Shown: positions 48,993 to 57,202, numbered from the stretch's first letter. The stretch: DNA of 64,000 bases from Bog-366 sp963722555 (GCA_963722555.1 CAVRNQ010000007.1:1922001-1986000); one strand, 5' to 3'. The notes: generated by a model not told the origin, from the sequence alone. Translations and numbers: made by a program.

Positions 48993-50117
48993 ATGCAAGC
49001 GATTCTCGCCTTAGAGGACGGAATGATTTTCCAGGGGCGCGGCTACGGCGCCTCGGGCGAACGTTTTGGCGAGGTCGTTTTTAATACTTCTCTTTCCGGG
49101 TACCAGGAAATCCTCACGGATCCCTCCTACGCCGGCCAGATCGTCATCCTCACTTACCCTCACATCGGGAATTACGGGACGAACCGTCTCGATTGCGAAG
49201 CCGCGCGGCCTTACGCGGAAGGCTTGGTGGTGCGCGAACTTTCCGAGGTGGCCAGCAACTGGCGCTCGGAGGAAGGTGTTTCCGACTACCTCGCCGGCTA
49301 CGCGATCCCAGTTATCTCGCATATTGATACGCGCGCGCTCGTCCGGCACCTGCGCAAGCACGGCGCCATGCGTGGCGTTATTTCCACCATCGATACTGAC
49401 CAGAAGAACCTGGCAGCGAGGGCCAAGGCCTCACCCAGCATGGTCGGCCTCGATCTCGCGAGCCGCGTCACCGCGATTTCACGCTACGAGTGGACCGAAC
49501 CGTCGCGCCACATCCTGGCAGGTGAGAGCCATCCGCCCGCCGCGCCACGCTTCCATGTGGTAGCCTATGACTACGGCATCAAGCAGAACATCCTGCGGCG
49601 GTTGGTGGACGTCGGCTGCCGCGTCACGGTCGTGCCCGCCACGACGACCGCAGCGGACGTCATGGAGCTCAAGCCCGACGGGGTTTTTCTGTCCAACGGG
49701 CCGGGCGATCCCGAACCAGTTGAGTACGCCGCCGAGGCCGTGCGCAACATGCTCGGCCGCGTGCCCATCTTCGGCATATGCCTCGGCCACCAAATCATCG
49801 GCCTCGCCCTGGGAGGGAAAACTTACAAGCTGAAGTTCGGCCACCACGGCGGCAATCATCCCATCCTGAACCTGGAAACCCGGAAAGTGGAAATCACCGC
49901 CCAAAACCACGGCTTCGCGGTGGACCCCGATTCCCTGAAGGCCAGCGAGGTGATTCTGACTCATAAGAACCTGAACGACGATACGCTCGAAGGCTTGCGC
50001 CACCGCTCGCTGCCGCTCTTCAGCGTGCAGTATCACCCGGAAGCCTCACCCGGCCCGCACGACTCGGCGTATCTGTTCGATCGGTTTGTAACCATGATGG
50101 GCGAGTTCCAGAAATAG
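48993..50117 (+). CDS. carA: carbamoyl-phosphate synthase small (glutaminase) subunit
   Basis: Supplies ammonia from glutamine to CarB for arginine and pyrimidine synthesis. The 374-residue protein has the N-terminal CPSase_sm domain (LALEDGMIFQGRGYGASGE, GEVVFNTSLSGYQEILTDPSYAGQIV) and the GATase domain with YGIKQNILRRL, LSNGPGDPEPVEYA, the catalytic Cys in FGICLGHQIIGLALGG, and the His/Glu pair in YHPEASPGPHDS. It is separated from carB by 2.5 kb of accessory DNA. A diverged second copy of its last ~25 codons lies at 50771-50867. Confidence 0.95.
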   Translation: MQAILALEDGMIFQGRGYGASGERFGEVVFNTSLSGYQEILTDPSYAGQIVILTYPHIGNYGTNRLDCEAARPYAEGLVVRELSEVASNWRSEEGVSDYLAGYAIPVISHIDTRALVRHLRKHGAMRGVISTIDTDQKNLAARAKASPSMVGLDLASRVTAISRYEWTEPSRHILAGESHPPAAPRFHVVAYDYGIKQNILRRLVDVGCRVTVVPATTTAADVMELKPDGVFLSNGPGDPEPVEYAAEAVRNMLGRVPIFGICLGHQIIGLALGGKTYKLKFGHHGGNHPILNLETRKVEITAQNHGFAVDPDSLKASEVILTHKNLNDDTLEGLRHRSLPLFSVQYHPEASPGPHDSAYLFDRFVTMMGEFQK

Positions 50118-50141
50118 GATGGGTTGCGGTCGGAGATTGTT

Positions 50142-50170
50142 TTGACCGGTTTGGGTCAATGTGCTAGGAT
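50142..50170 (+). promoter_or_regulatory. promoter and palindromic operator of the toxin-antitoxin pair
   Basis: TTGACC (50142-50147), 17 bases, TAGGAT (50165-50170). The -35 box is the left half of a palindrome TTGACC-N6-GGTCAA (50142-50159), a likely binding site for the RHH antitoxin. The expected transcript start at about 50177 falls on the antitoxin ATG, so the message may have no leader. Confidence 0.7.
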
Positions 50171-50176
50171 GTGTGC

Positions 50177-50488
50177 ATGGCTAACACACGGAGTACAACC
50201 GTAAGCGTCCGTTTGACTCCGGAGGTCAAGCGGCACCTCAACCGCCTCGCGAAGTCGGCAGGACGGAGCGCAAACTACCTCGTCGCAGACGCCATCGAGA
50301 TCTACATTCAGGAACAGCGGCGGCAACTCGAGTCCATCCGTCGCGGCATCTCGGAGATAGAGTCTGGGCACTATGTTCCACACGAGGCGATGAAGCCTTG
50401 GCTGTTGTCTTTGGGCTCGGATCATGAACTCCCGCCGCCCAAATGCGTTTGCGGCAAATCCCACGACGAGCCGAACTCATGCGAATAG
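50177..50488 (+). CDS. ribbon-helix-helix antitoxin-like protein
   Basis: A 103-residue protein with an N-terminal RHH DNA-binding fold: STTVSVRLTPEVKRHLNRLAKSAGRSANYLVADAIEIYIQEQ (in parts), that is, strand, helix, then the N-x-L-V helix as in CopG/ParD/RelB antitoxins. The C-terminus (GSDHELPPPKCVCGKSHDEPNSCE) has three Cys and is longer than usual. It overlaps the toxin gene by ten bases. MANTRS is chosen over the GTG two codons upstream because of the TAGGAT spacing. It should neutralise the toxin and repress the operon. Confidence 0.85.
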   Translation: MANTRSTTVSVRLTPEVKRHLNRLAKSAGRSANYLVADAIEIYIQEQRRQLESIRRGISEIESGHYVPHEAMKPWLLSLGSDHELPPPKCVCGKSHDEPNSCE

Positions 50489-50754
50489 TGTGGGCTGCTG
50501 AGGCGAGGCGGCGGACCCACGAGATCTGGCATTACATCGCGCTCGACGACCTTGCGGCGGCGGACCGCGTGGTTACCCGGCTTGTCGCGGCGGTGGAAAA
50601 GCTGGCTTACTACCCGTATCTCGGTCAACCAGGAAGGGAAAGTTCCCGGGAGTTGCCGGTCGCCGGCACACCCCTTATCTTGGTCTACCGTGTCGAGGGT
50701 GAGGAGATTCGAATCGCAACTGTGCTGCATGGAGCTCAGCGGGGTGGTGAATAG
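50479..50754 (+). CDS. RelE/ParE-family toxin
   Basis: A 91-residue protein: MRIVWAAEARRRTHEIWHYIALDDLAAADRVVTRLVAAV, then LAYYPYLGQPGRESSRELPVAGTPLILVYRVEGEEIRIATVLHGAQ, which is the ParE pattern (beta strand, two helices, then strands with the R-x-L-x-V and I-x-x-V-L-H-x-x-Q ending). Family members poison gyrase (ParE) or cut mRNA (RelE); the LVYRVEGEEIRIATVLHGAQ ending favours ParE. Ten-base overlap with the antitoxin gene. It was inserted between carA and carB. Confidence 0.88.
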   Translation: MRIVWAAEARRRTHEIWHYIALDDLAAADRVVTRLVAAVEKLAYYPYLGQPGRESSRELPVAGTPLILVYRVEGEEIRIATVLHGAQRGGE

Positions 50755-50770
50755 TCATGGCATTTCAGCG

Positions 50771-50867
50771 GCTCGCCCGAAGCCGTGCCCTGAGGAGAGG
50801 CCCGCACGATTCGGCGTATCTGTTCGACCGTTTTGTGGACATGATGGAAGAGTACAAAGGGCGTTGA
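50771..50867 (+). pseudogene. relic of a carA 3' end
   Basis: Reads GPHDSAYLFDRFVDMMEEYKGR and stop from 50799, next to the intact carA ending GPHDSAYLFDRFVTMMGEFQK. Upstream, CCCGAAGCC...CCC matches carA's codons for PEAS, but an extra stretch of about eight bases shifts the frame. The identity is high but clearly not complete, so this is either the older end of carA or part of a donor locus. It lies 17 bases after the toxin gene. Confidence 0.75.
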
Positions 50868-50892
50868 AGGTTGGGGACTGACGGAGGTATCC

Positions 50893-51153
50893 ATGAAACT
50901 TGAAGAAATCGGCCATTGGATGACGCAGATGACCGATGTCATGGCCAACACAAGTTCGAAACTCAACCAGGTCGCGGATTTGAACTTGGCCTTGGGCAAG
51001 AAGTTGGACCGCCTCGCAGACCTCTCCGCCGGGACGGAGCAGAAGATTGACCGGCTTTCAGACAAGATCGACAAGCTGGCGGACGTTTCCGCGTCCACGA
51101 ATCAGAAACTGGACCGGCTAGTGGAGGCACTGCTCCGCCGCGAAGGGCAGTGA
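50893..51153 (+). CDS. small coiled-coil protein of unknown function
   Basis: An 86-residue protein with a good ribosome site (GGAGG at seven bases). It is nearly all helix with hydrophobic heptads and three related blocks: LGKKLDRLADLSAGTEQKI, DRLSDKIDKLADVSASTNQK, LDRLVEALLRREGQ. Such short Leu-rich coiled coils often form trimers or tetramers. No family is recognised. It follows the carA relic and precedes IS copy 2, so it belongs to the inserted block or to the old carA-carB spacer. Confidence 0.6.
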   Translation: MKLEEIGHWMTQMTDVMANTSSKLNQVADLNLALGKKLDRLADLSAGTEQKIDRLSDKIDKLADVSASTNQKLDRLVEALLRREGQ

Positions 51154-51237
51154 CCCATCGGCAAGGGAAGGCTTGCGCGGCGTGCGGCGCGAATTGTGGC
51201 AGTGGAAGGGCGGGCCTTTAGGTCTGCGGCTCGTTCT

Positions 51238-51263
51238 GTAATTCATAATTCAGAATTCATAAT
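51238..51263. repeat. AT-rich heptamer array cut by IS copy 2
   Basis: AATTCAT, AATTCAG, AATTCAT, AAT (51240-51263), continuing after the IS as TAAGAATTGTC (from about 52592) right up to the carB start. Joined without the IS, the units read AATTCAT-AATTCAG-AATTCAT-AATTAAG-AATTGTC, then TAC and ATG. Confidence 0.75.
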
Positions 51264-52582
51264 CAGTGCTGTCCCAATGTTGAGTTTGAGTTTCCGTGTA
51301 AGTGCATGTGAGTTTGAGAGTTGGACAGGAGAATGAGCGAAATCGATTTGAATTGCGTTGTAGTCTTAAGCGCTTCCGAAAGACGAAGAGGAAGGGCTCA
51401 TGAACACTGGCCGGACGATTTTTTCTCAACTGCTGGACCTGCTTCCGCTCAGCGAATTCCGCCGTTGTGTGGATCGCTACAACGGCGATTACAAAGTGCA
51501 GAGTTTCTCCTGTCTCGATCAATTCCTGTGTTTGGCCTTTGCGCAACTCACTTATCGCGAGAGTCTGCGCGACATCGAGACCTGCTTGCGAGCGCATCAG
51601 CCCAAGCTTTATCACCTGGGCTTCCGTGGCCGCATCTCGCGCAACACCTTGGCGCACGCCAACCAGCAGCGCGACTGGCGTATCTATGCCGACTTCGCGC
51701 GCATACTGATCGCGCGGGCACGCGCCCTCTATCAGCACGAACCGTTCGGGGTGGAATTGGACGAGACGGTCTACGCCTTCGATTCCACCACCATCGATTT
51801 GTGCTTGTCGCTTTTCCCCTGGGCGCAGTTTCGTCGGCACAAGAGTGCGGTGAAGCTCCACACCTTGCTCGATCTGCGCGGCAACATCCCGACCGCTGTT
51901 TATGTGACCGGCGGGCAGGTGAACGATATGAAGCTGCTCGACCAACTGCTGCCCGAGGCGGGGGCATTTTATTTGCTCGATCGCGGCTACGTGGACTACC
52001 GGCGTCTGCATGGACTCCAGCAAGCTTGCGCTTTCTTCGTCACGCGCGCCGAGCGGAACACGCGCTACCGTCGCTGCTCGTGGCGCTGGGTCGACCGCTC
52101 GACGGGATTGCGTTCCGATCAAAGCATTCGCCTCATCGGACCGCAGAGCTCGCGTCGGTATCCCGATCCCCTGCGACGCATTCACTACTTCGACGCCCAG
52201 AAAGACTTGCGCCTGATCTTTCTCACCAACAACTTTCACCTCGCGGCGCTGACCATCGCCGAACTGTACCGCGCCCGCTGGCAAGTCGAACTGTTCTTTC
52301 GCTGGATCAAACAACATCTGCATATCCGGGCTTTCTATGGCACCACGGAGAACGCTGTCAAGACCCAGGTCTGGATCGCCATCACTGTGTACGTGCTGGT
52401 CGCCATCTTGAAAAAGCAACTCCAGTTGGACCTGAGCCTGTACAAAATCCTGCAAATTCTCAGTATCACGATTTTCGAAAAAACCCCGATTTCATTGGCC
52501 CTTTCTCAATACAACAACCAAGTTCCAGAACCAGATCCCCGCATCCAGTTGGATCTGTTCAACTTATGATGGGACAGCACTG
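51264..52582 (+). mobile_element. IS4-family insertion sequence, copy 2 (1,319 bp)
   Basis: Same length, ends (CAGTGCTGTCCCA / TGGGACAGCACTG) and coding sequence as copy 1, in the opposite orientation. Flanked by ATTCATAAT on both sides (51255-51263 and 52583-52591), which is the reverse complement of copy 1's duplication, so the element chose the same site in the same relative orientation. Located 15-25 bases upstream of carB. Confidence 0.95.
51400..52569 (+). CDS. IS4-family transposase (copy 2)
   Basis: A 389-residue transposase identical in translation to copy 1 (all three overlapping frames read the same, so the DNA is almost or entirely identical). DDE residues and the Y-x2-R-x3-E-x6-K signature are intact. 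Identity implies recent transposition. It reads in the direction of carB, so read-through from the IS could drive carB. Confidence 0.95.
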   Translation: MNTGRTIFSQLLDLLPLSEFRRCVDRYNGDYKVQSFSCLDQFLCLAFAQLTYRESLRDIETCLRAHQPKLYHLGFRGRISRNTLAHANQQRDWRIYADFARILIARARALYQHEPFGVELDETVYAFDSTTIDLCLSLFPWAQFRRHKSAVKLHTLLDLRGNIPTAVYVTGGQVNDMKLLDQLLPEAGAFYLLDRGYVDYRRLHGLQQACAFFVTRAERNTRYRRCSWRWVDRSTGLRSDQSIRLIGPQSSRRYPDPLRRIHYFDAQKDLRLIFLTNNFHLAALTIAELYRARWQVELFFRWIKQHLHIRAFYGTTENAVKTQVWIAITVYVLVAILKKQLQLDLSLYKILQILSITIFEKTPISLALSQYNNQVPEPDPRIQLDLFNL

Positions 52583-52605
52583 ATTCATAATTAAGAATTG
52601 TCTAC

Positions 52606-55600
52606 ATGCCCAAACGAACTGACCTTCACAAAATCCTGATCATCGGTTCCGGCCCGATCATTATTGGCCAGGCGTGCGAGTTTGACTATTCCGGCACGCA
52701 AGCCTGCAAGGCTTTGAAGGCCGAGGGCTACGAGGTGGTGCTGGTGAATTCCAATCCGGCCACCATCATGACCGACCCGGAGTTTGCCGACCGCACTTAC
52801 ATCGAGCCGCTTTCCTGGGAGTATCTCGAAGCCATCATCGCGCGCGAGAAGCCCGACGCCTTGCTGCCCACGGTCGGCGGGCAGACGGCGCTCAATCTTT
52901 CCGTCGAGCTCGCAGAGAAGGGCATTCTCGACAAGCACCATGTGCAGTTGATCGGCGCCTCCCTCAACGCCATCAAGATGGCGGAAGATCGCCTGTGGTT
53001 CAAGGACGCCATGCAGCAGATCGGCCTCGACGTGCCGAAGAGTGTTCTGGTGAACAAGCTGGAGGTGGCGCTGAAGTTTTCCGAGCAAGTCGGATTTCCG
53101 CTCATCATCCGACCGTCGTTCACGCTGGGCGGGACGGGCGCGGGCATGGCTTACAACCGCGAAGAGTTGGAAGAGAAGGTTCGCTACGGTCTCGAACTCA
53201 GCCCCGTGCACGAAGCGCTGGTGGAAGAATCCGTGGTGGGCTGGAAGGAATTCGAGCTGGAGGTGATGCGCGATCACGCCGACAACGCCGTGGTGGTCTG
53301 CTCGATTGAGAACTTCGACCCCATGGGCGTCCACACCGGAGATTCCATCACCGTGGCGCCCGTGCAAACCCTGACCGACAAGGAATATCAGCGGATGCGC
53401 GACGCGGCCTTCCAGGTGATTCGCGCCGTGGGCGTGGAGACGGGCGGCTCGAACATACAGTTCGCCGTCTGCCCGGAGACGGGCCGCATGGTCATTATCG
53501 AAATGAACCCGCGCGTCTCGCGCAGCTCGGCGCTGGCGTCGAAGGCCACGGGGTTCCCGATCGCCAAGATTGCCGCGCGCCTGGCGGTGGGCTATCGCCT
53601 CGACGAAATTCCTAACGACATCACCAAAAAGACTCCCTCGTGCTTCGAACCCAGCATCGATTATGTCGTCGTCAAGATTCCCAAGTGGGCGCAGGAGAAG
53701 TTTCCGGACTCCGACCACACGCTGGGCCCCCAGATGAAGTCTGTGGGCGAGGTCATGGCCATCGGGCGCACCTTCAAGGAAGCCTTGATGAAGGGCATCC
53801 GCTCACTCGAAACCGGCCGCAAGACCCCGCCGCCGCCCGCGGACCCGGCGGAACTCGAACACCGGCTCGCCACCGCGTACCCCGACCGCATCTGGGATCT
53901 GCTGCATGCGTTAGAGGCTGGCTATAGCCAGGACGTGTTGTACGAAATCACCCGCATCGACCCCTGGTTTCTGAACCAGCTCCAGCAGATTACGGAGCTC
54001 AAAGGCGAGCTAAAGCGCTTCACCCTCGAAAACGTTCCCTCGAGCGTGCTGCACATCGCCAAGCAATATGGATTCTCCGATATCTACCTTGCGGAGTCGT
54101 GGGGCGTGGAGGCGGAAGAGGTGCGGCAGCGGCGCCGGGCGCTCGGCGTGCGCCCCGTCTTCAAGCGCGTCGATACCTGCGCGGCGGAATTCGAATCGTT
54201 CACCCCCTATCTTTACTCGACCTACGAGGAAGAAAACGAGGCGGAGCCCACCGACCGCCGGAAGATCATGATTCTGGGCAGCGGCCCGAACCGCATCGGG
54301 CAGGGCATTGAGTTCGACTACTGTTGCGTCCACGCTTCGTATGCGCTCAAGGAAGAAGGCTTCGAGACGATCATGGTGAATTGCAACCCGGAGACCGTCT
54401 CGACCGACTACGACACCTCCGATCGCCTCTACTTCGAGCCGTTGACTTTCGAAGACGTGATGGCGATTGTGGAAGAGGAAAAGCCCGCGGGCGTCATCGT
54501 GCAGTTTGGTGGACAAACGCCGCTCAACCTGGCGCGGGCCCTCAAGGCGGCTGGGGTGCCCATTGTGGGTACGACGCCGGAATCAATTGACTTGGCCGAG
54601 GACCGCAAACACTTTGGCAACCTGCTCGCCGATCTCGGAATCCCACAGCCCGAGAACGGGGCGGCGACGAACGTCCAGGAAGCGCTTGAGATCGCTGGCC
54701 GCATCGGCTACCCCGTGCTGGTTCGCCCTTCCTACGTGCTGGGCGGCCGCGCCATGGTGATTGCTTACGACCAGGCGACGCTCAGTGATTACGTTCGCCG
54801 CGCGGAAGAACTGCAGCGCGCTTTCCCGATTCTGGTCGACCGCTTTCTCGAAAACGCCACCGAAGTTGATGTGGATGCGCTCGCCGACGGTACGGACGTG
54901 GTCATAGCGGGCATCATGCAGCACATTGAAGAGGCGGGGATTCACTCCGGCGACAGCTCCTGCGTGCTGCCGGCGGTGAGCATCCCCGCTGATCAACGCC
55001 AGACCTTGCGCGACTACACGGTTCGCCTGGCGCGCGAGCTCAAGGTGGTGGGTCTGATGAACGTGCAGTACGCCATTCAAAACGGCAAGGTTTATGTGCT
55101 GGAAGTGAACCCCCGCGCGTCGCGTACCGTGCCTTATGTGAGCAAGGCGACCGGGGTTCCCCTGGCCAAGATCGCCGCCCGCTTGATGATCGGCCGCAAG
55201 CTCGCGGAATTCGGCCTGGAAGCGGAATTGCCAGTCGGCCATTATTTCGTGAAGTCGCCTGTGTTCCCGTTCCAAAAACTGCCCGGCGTGGACACGATTC
55301 TGGGGCCGGAAATGAAATCCACCGGCGAGGTCATGGGCGTGGCGGACAACTTCGGGCTGGCCTTCGCCAAGGCCCAGCTTGCCGCGCATCACCGCATTCC
55401 GATCAAAGGCCGCGTCTTCCTCTCCGTCAACGATGACGACAAGCCGGGGGTGATCCCTATCGCGCGCGACCTGGCCGCCCTGGGGTTCACCCTCGTCGCG
55501 ACCCGCGGCACGGCTGGGGCCCTGCGTGCCGCGGGCGTGATAGTCGAGAAGGTCCATAAGGTGAACGAGGGCCGGCCCAATGTTGTGGATCGCATCAAGA

Positions 55601-55854
55601 GCCTCGAGCTCGATTTGATTATCAATACGCCCCTCGGGCGGACGTCGCGCTCCGACGACAAAGCCATCCGGCGCGCTGCCGTTCAGCACGGTGTGACCTG
55701 CATCACTACGCTTGCGGCGGCCGAGGCGGCGATCCGGGGAATTCGCGCCTGCCAGGAAGGGGAGATTCAGGTGGCGAGTCTGCAAGAGCTCCACCCACGC
55801 CGCGCCCCTTTGACCACGGGTACAAATTTGATAACTGAGGGCAAGGATAGATAA
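52606..55854 (+). CDS. carB: carbamoyl-phosphate synthase large subunit
   Basis: Makes carbamoyl phosphate from bicarbonate, ammonia and two ATP for pyrimidine and arginine synthesis. The 1,082-residue protein has two ATP-grasp halves: the first begins KILIIGSGPIIIGQACEFDYSG and has GGTGAGMAYN, the second begins KIMILGSGPNRIGQGIEFDYCC, with SYVLGGRAMVIAY and EVDVDALAD. The C-terminal MGS-like allosteric domain (FLSVNDDDKPGVIPIARDLAALGF) is present. It lies 2.5 kb after carA. The leader is an AT-rich heptamer array interrupted by the IS, with no clear ribosome site. Confidence 0.96.
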   Translation: MPKRTDLHKILIIGSGPIIIGQACEFDYSGTQACKALKAEGYEVVLVNSNPATIMTDPEFADRTYIEPLSWEYLEAIIAREKPDALLPTVGGQTALNLSVELAEKGILDKHHVQLIGASLNAIKMAEDRLWFKDAMQQIGLDVPKSVLVNKLEVALKFSEQVGFPLIIRPSFTLGGTGAGMAYNREELEEKVRYGLELSPVHEALVEESVVGWKEFELEVMRDHADNAVVVCSIENFDPMGVHTGDSITVAPVQTLTDKEYQRMRDAAFQVIRAVGVETGGSNIQFAVCPETGRMVIIEMNPRVSRSSALASKATGFPIAKIAARLAVGYRLDEIPNDITKKTPSCFEPSIDYVVVKIPKWAQEKFPDSDHTLGPQMKSVGEVMAIGRTFKEALMKGIRSLETGRKTPPPPADPAELEHRLATAYPDRIWDLLHALEAGYSQDVLYEITRIDPWFLNQLQQITELKGELKRFTLENVPSSVLHIAKQYGFSDIYLAESWGVEAEEVRQRRRALGVRPVFKRVDTCAAEFESFTPYLYSTYEEENEAEPTDRRKIMILGSGPNRIGQGIEFDYCCVHASYALKEEGFETIMVNCNPETVSTDYDTSDRLYFEPLTFEDVMAIVEEEKPAGVIVQFGGQTPLNLARALKAAGVPIVGTTPESIDLAEDRKHFGNLLADLGIPQPENGAATNVQEALEIAGRIGYPVLVRPSYVLGGRAMVIAYDQATLSDYVRRAEELQRAFPILVDRFLENATEVDVDALADGTDVVIAGIMQHIEEAGIHSGDSSCVLPAVSIPADQRQTLRDYTVRLARELKVVGLMNVQYAIQNGKVYVLEVNPRASRTVPYVSKATGVPLAKIAARLMIGRKLAEFGLEAELPVGHYFVKSPVFPFQKLPGVDTILGPEMKSTGEVMGVADNFGLAFAKAQLAAHHRIPIKGRVFLSVNDDDKPGVIPIARDLAALGFTLVATRGTAGALRAAGVIVEKVHKVNEGRPNVVDRIKSLELDLIINTPLGRTSRSDDKAIRRAAVQHGVTCITTLAAAEAAIRGIRACQEGEIQVASLQELHPRRAPLTTGTNLITEGKDR

Positions 55855-55868
55855 ACGCGGACAAGGCG

Positions 55869-56783
55869 ATGACACACGATCAAATTATCGGAAATCTGGA
55901 AGGCATCTTCGCTCCCGTCGTCACCCCATTCAACCGGCGCGGCGACGTGGACGAAGGGTTCTTTCGCGAAAACCTCAGCCGTAATGCCGGCAGTGGGCTG
56001 GCGGGAGTTCTGGTGTCGGGCTCGTCTGGCGAGGCGCCGTACCTTACCGAAAGGGAACGCCTGCGGCTGGTCGAAGTCGCGCGACAGGTGGTGAAGCCTC
56101 CGGAGATCCTGCTGGTCGGCACGGGACTGGAAGGCACCCAAGCCACCCTGCGCCTCAGCCGCGAAGCCGTGGCGCGTGGGGCTGACGCGTTGCTCGTGCT
56201 CACCCCGAACTACTACAAGCCGCGCATGGATGCTGGCGCCCTGGTGGCCCACTACCGGGCGGTGGCGGCGGGACTCGCACGGCCTGTGCTGGTTTATTCC
56301 ATCCCGCAGTTCACCGGGCTCTCCGTCGCTTCCACGACCCTCGGCAAGCTCTCGCGTTTGCCGAACGTCGTGGGGCTCAAGGAAAGCTCCGGCAAGCTGG
56401 ACTATGTTCGGGATGTCCTGCGCAAGGTTCGCCCGGGCTTCCGTGTTCTCGTGGGTTCAGCGGCCATCCTTTATGACGCCCTGCGGGCGGGGGCGGTCGG
56501 CGGCGTACTGAGCCAGGCCGATTTCGCCCCGGTGCTCTGCGTGGGCCTCTACGAGGCCTTCCTCCACCGGCGAGCCCGGGAAGCGCGCGCCCTGCAACAA
56601 CGGCTTCTTCACCTGGCGGAGAAAGTCTCCGTCCCTTACGGGGTGGCCGGAATCAAGGCGGCACTCGACTTGTGCGGCTACCACGGAGGCGTCCCGCGGC
56701 CCCCCTTACTTCCCATATCCGCCCAGGCAGGAAAACAAATTGCCGCGGCTCTCCGCGAAGCACGGGAGGGTTTGGACCTCTAA
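55869..56783 (+). CDS. DapA/HOGA-family aldolase (4-hydroxy-2-oxoglutarate aldolase-like)
   Basis: A 304-residue class I aldolase of the dihydrodipicolinate synthase family. Sequence marks: FAPVVTPFNRRGDVDEGFF, VSGSSGEAPYLTERERLRLVE, VLTPNYYKPRMDAGALVAHY, the catalytic Tyr in VYSIPQFTGL, the Schiff-base Lys in VVGLKESSGKLDYVRDV, and AVGGVLSQADFAPVLC with GYHGGVPRPPL near the end. The last two and SSGEAPYLT are more like mitochondrial-type 4-hydroxy-2-oxoglutarate aldolase than like lysine-pathway DapA. It follows carB by 15 bases and may share its transcript. Substrate is not proven; dapA activity is the alternative. Confidence 0.85.
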   Translation: MTHDQIIGNLEGIFAPVVTPFNRRGDVDEGFFRENLSRNAGSGLAGVLVSGSSGEAPYLTERERLRLVEVARQVVKPPEILLVGTGLEGTQATLRLSREAVARGADALLVLTPNYYKPRMDAGALVAHYRAVAAGLARPVLVYSIPQFTGLSVASTTLGKLSRLPNVVGLKESSGKLDYVRDVLRKVRPGFRVLVGSAAILYDALRAGAVGGVLSQADFAPVLCVGLYEAFLHRRAREARALQQRLLHLAEKVSVPYGVAGIKAALDLCGYHGGVPRPPLLPISAQAGKQIAAALREAREGLDL

Positions 56784-56949
56784 CCGTTGGCTGAGAACCT
56801 GGAACGGCGCTCCCACCGCGGGGGGGGCGCCGCGATTTCGCCAGAGATGGGGATTTCAAAAACCGGTCACCCTGCATTTGTCACCAAGCTGAGCCATTCA
56901 CTTCGGGCCTCCGGACGGGCGAGCTTTTACGCCCTTCCCCCTTGTGGGG

Positions 56950-57062
56950 CTGTCTCAAAACCTCAGTTGTAGCGCCGGTCTATGACCGGCGGCTTCGGAT
57001 TCTCAACAACTTCGCCGCTCATAGAGCGGCGCTACAGCGGGCGACGCCGAGTTTTGAGACAG
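56950..57062. repeat. MITE-like element with CTGTCTCAAAAC ends
   Basis: A 113-bp element: CTGTCTCAAAAC at the left and GTTTTGAGACAG at the right, with inner arms GTAGCGCCGGTCTATGACCG and CATAGAGCGGCGCTAC. It lies in the 670-bp space between the aldolase gene and the membrane-protein gene at 57451. The rest of that space (56784-56949 and 57063-57185) shows no feature. Confidence 0.75.
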
Positions 57063-57185
57063 TTTCCTTGTGGCGAGAAATCCCTGTTGGGAGCCCCTAT
57101 TTCCGGATCGAGGATCCGCAGGCCACGCTCACCTTGTCACGATCTATTTCACCCATAAATTGAAACCGCATCGAGACCCTACGAA

Positions 57186-57202
57186 TTGGCACGCCGCTTG
57201 CT
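57186..57202 (+). promoter_or_regulatory. candidate sigma-54 (RpoN) promoter
   Basis: TTGGCACG, four bases, TTGCT: a full match to the -24/-12 consensus TTGGCACG-N4-TTGCW, with GG at 57188-57189 and GC at 57200-57201, 12 bases apart. The transcript would begin at about 57213, giving a ~240-base leader before the ATG at 57451. No activator gene is close, and enhancer sites were not identified. Confidence 0.55.

Noticed and set aside
51250..52455. 401-codon frame antisense to the transposase
   Set aside because: Present in both IS copies only because the DNA is identical; the DDE transposase frame explains it.
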